Source: Bacteroidales bacterium (GTDB lineage: Bacteria > Bacteroidota > Bacteroidia > Bacteroidales > Paludibacteraceae). Taken from it: a stretch of DNA of 32,726 bases. Made by a program: the position numbers and the translations under genes. Shown in pieces: positions 32,504 to 32,726 of this stretch (the first letter of the stretch is position 1; each line of letters opens with the position of its first letter). The stretch is taken from the NCBI GenBank assembly GCA_022777485.1, contig JALFGC010000101.1, positions 1 through 32,726 of the forward strand, written 5' to 3'. Under the pieces are notes generated by a model. That model worked only from the letters and a program-made list of their open reading frames with translations, was not told the DNA's origin and made no database searches.

Positions 32504-32545
32504 ACCGGAGACAATGCTGCCAATAGCATAGTCTTCGGTTTTTTT
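32504..32545 (+). terminator. Terminator after the OmpH-like gene
   Basis: ACCGGAGACAATGCT (32504-32518) pairs with AGCATAGTCTTCGGT (32525-32539), with one mismatch and one G-T wobble, and is followed by a run of six more T residues. Confidence 0.85.
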
Positions 32546-32642
32546 GTGCTCGTACACTTTGTCGCTTATTTTGCAAATTCACGTTGTGAGTGAAGATTTT
32601 TAAACAAAACGCCAATTAAAACACAAAAATATCTATCAAATG

Positions 32643-32673
32643 TTTCTTTGTATTAAAATATTTGTTACTTTTG
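32643..32673 (+). promoter_or_regulatory. Promoter for a gene beyond the window end
   Basis: TACTTTTG (32666-32673) matches the -7 consensus; TTTC (32643-32646) lies 19 nt upstream as a weak -33 box. It points rightward, and about 50 nt follow before the window ends. Confidence 0.45.
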
Positions 32674-32726
32674 CAATCGTATTGTATGCCTTTAGTGTAA
32701 AATTGATACAATTAATAATTGGAGAG

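Overview
The window reads as chromosome of a Bacteroidales bacterium (Bacteroidota); I cannot fix the genus. Three things point there. First, promoters carry a -7 TAnnTTTG box, with TTTG or CTTG about 20 nt upstream, and no Shine-Dalgarno logic is visible. Second, the gene set is typical: PorT of the type IX secretion system, a Rho with a ~245-residue disordered insert, a DUF2723 membrane protein, DPP5-like S9 peptidase, OmpH lipoprotein and lipoprotein signal peptides. Third, Fe-type superoxide dismutase and the M20 peptidases PepT and PepD fit a peptide-using anaerobe. I see no tRNA, rRNA, CRISPR array, prophage or complete insertion sequence.

Layout. 1-148: two tandem 22-bp repeats that look like the end of an IS21-family element lying mostly to the left. 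149-1426: a small GNAT-like protein converging on an orphan FecCD-type permease. 1427-3184: panB, flanked by repeat-rich intergenic DNA with two separate tandem duplications. 3185-5993: a zinc metallopeptidase lipoprotein carrying an in-frame palindromic insertion, then sodB. 12658-6073 (leftward): two nucleotide-sugar dehydrogenases (TviB/WbpO-like and Ugd), DPP5-like peptidase, PrsW and HolA, probably one long transcript. 13042-14949: acyl-CoA synthetase. 18492-15281 (leftward): pepT, aldo/keto reductase, gcvT, with a clear promoter and terminator. 19551-18628: 2-hydroxyacid dehydrogenase. 22337-19635 (leftward): aroQ, porT, beta-helix lipoprotein. 24617-22602: rho. 25068-29743: DUF2723 protein, then a G3E GTPase metallochaperone with a His-rich repeat. 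31300-29852: pepD. 31530-32453: a 64-residue membrane protein and an OmpH lipoprotein.

Most genes are housekeeping: pantothenate and shikimate steps, one-carbon metabolism, dipeptide and tripeptide turnover, sugar-nucleotide oxidation, replication and transcription termination. The unusual content is between the genes. Intergenic gaps are filled with short tandem repeats, mostly with a 7-nt period but with a different sequence at each site, often stopping right before a start codon and sometimes arranged as inverted pairs. There are also two longer tandem duplications, a four-copy 11-bp repeat, a dispersed motif ending in ATGCTCTGAA, and repeated units containing a promoter box. The best single observation is a 75-bp double-hairpin element bounded by a 9-bp direct repeat, inserted in frame (84 bp, 28 codons) in the metallopeptidase gene. 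A conserved promoter form, A-tract + GCAG + TAnCTTTGC, recurs at several genes.
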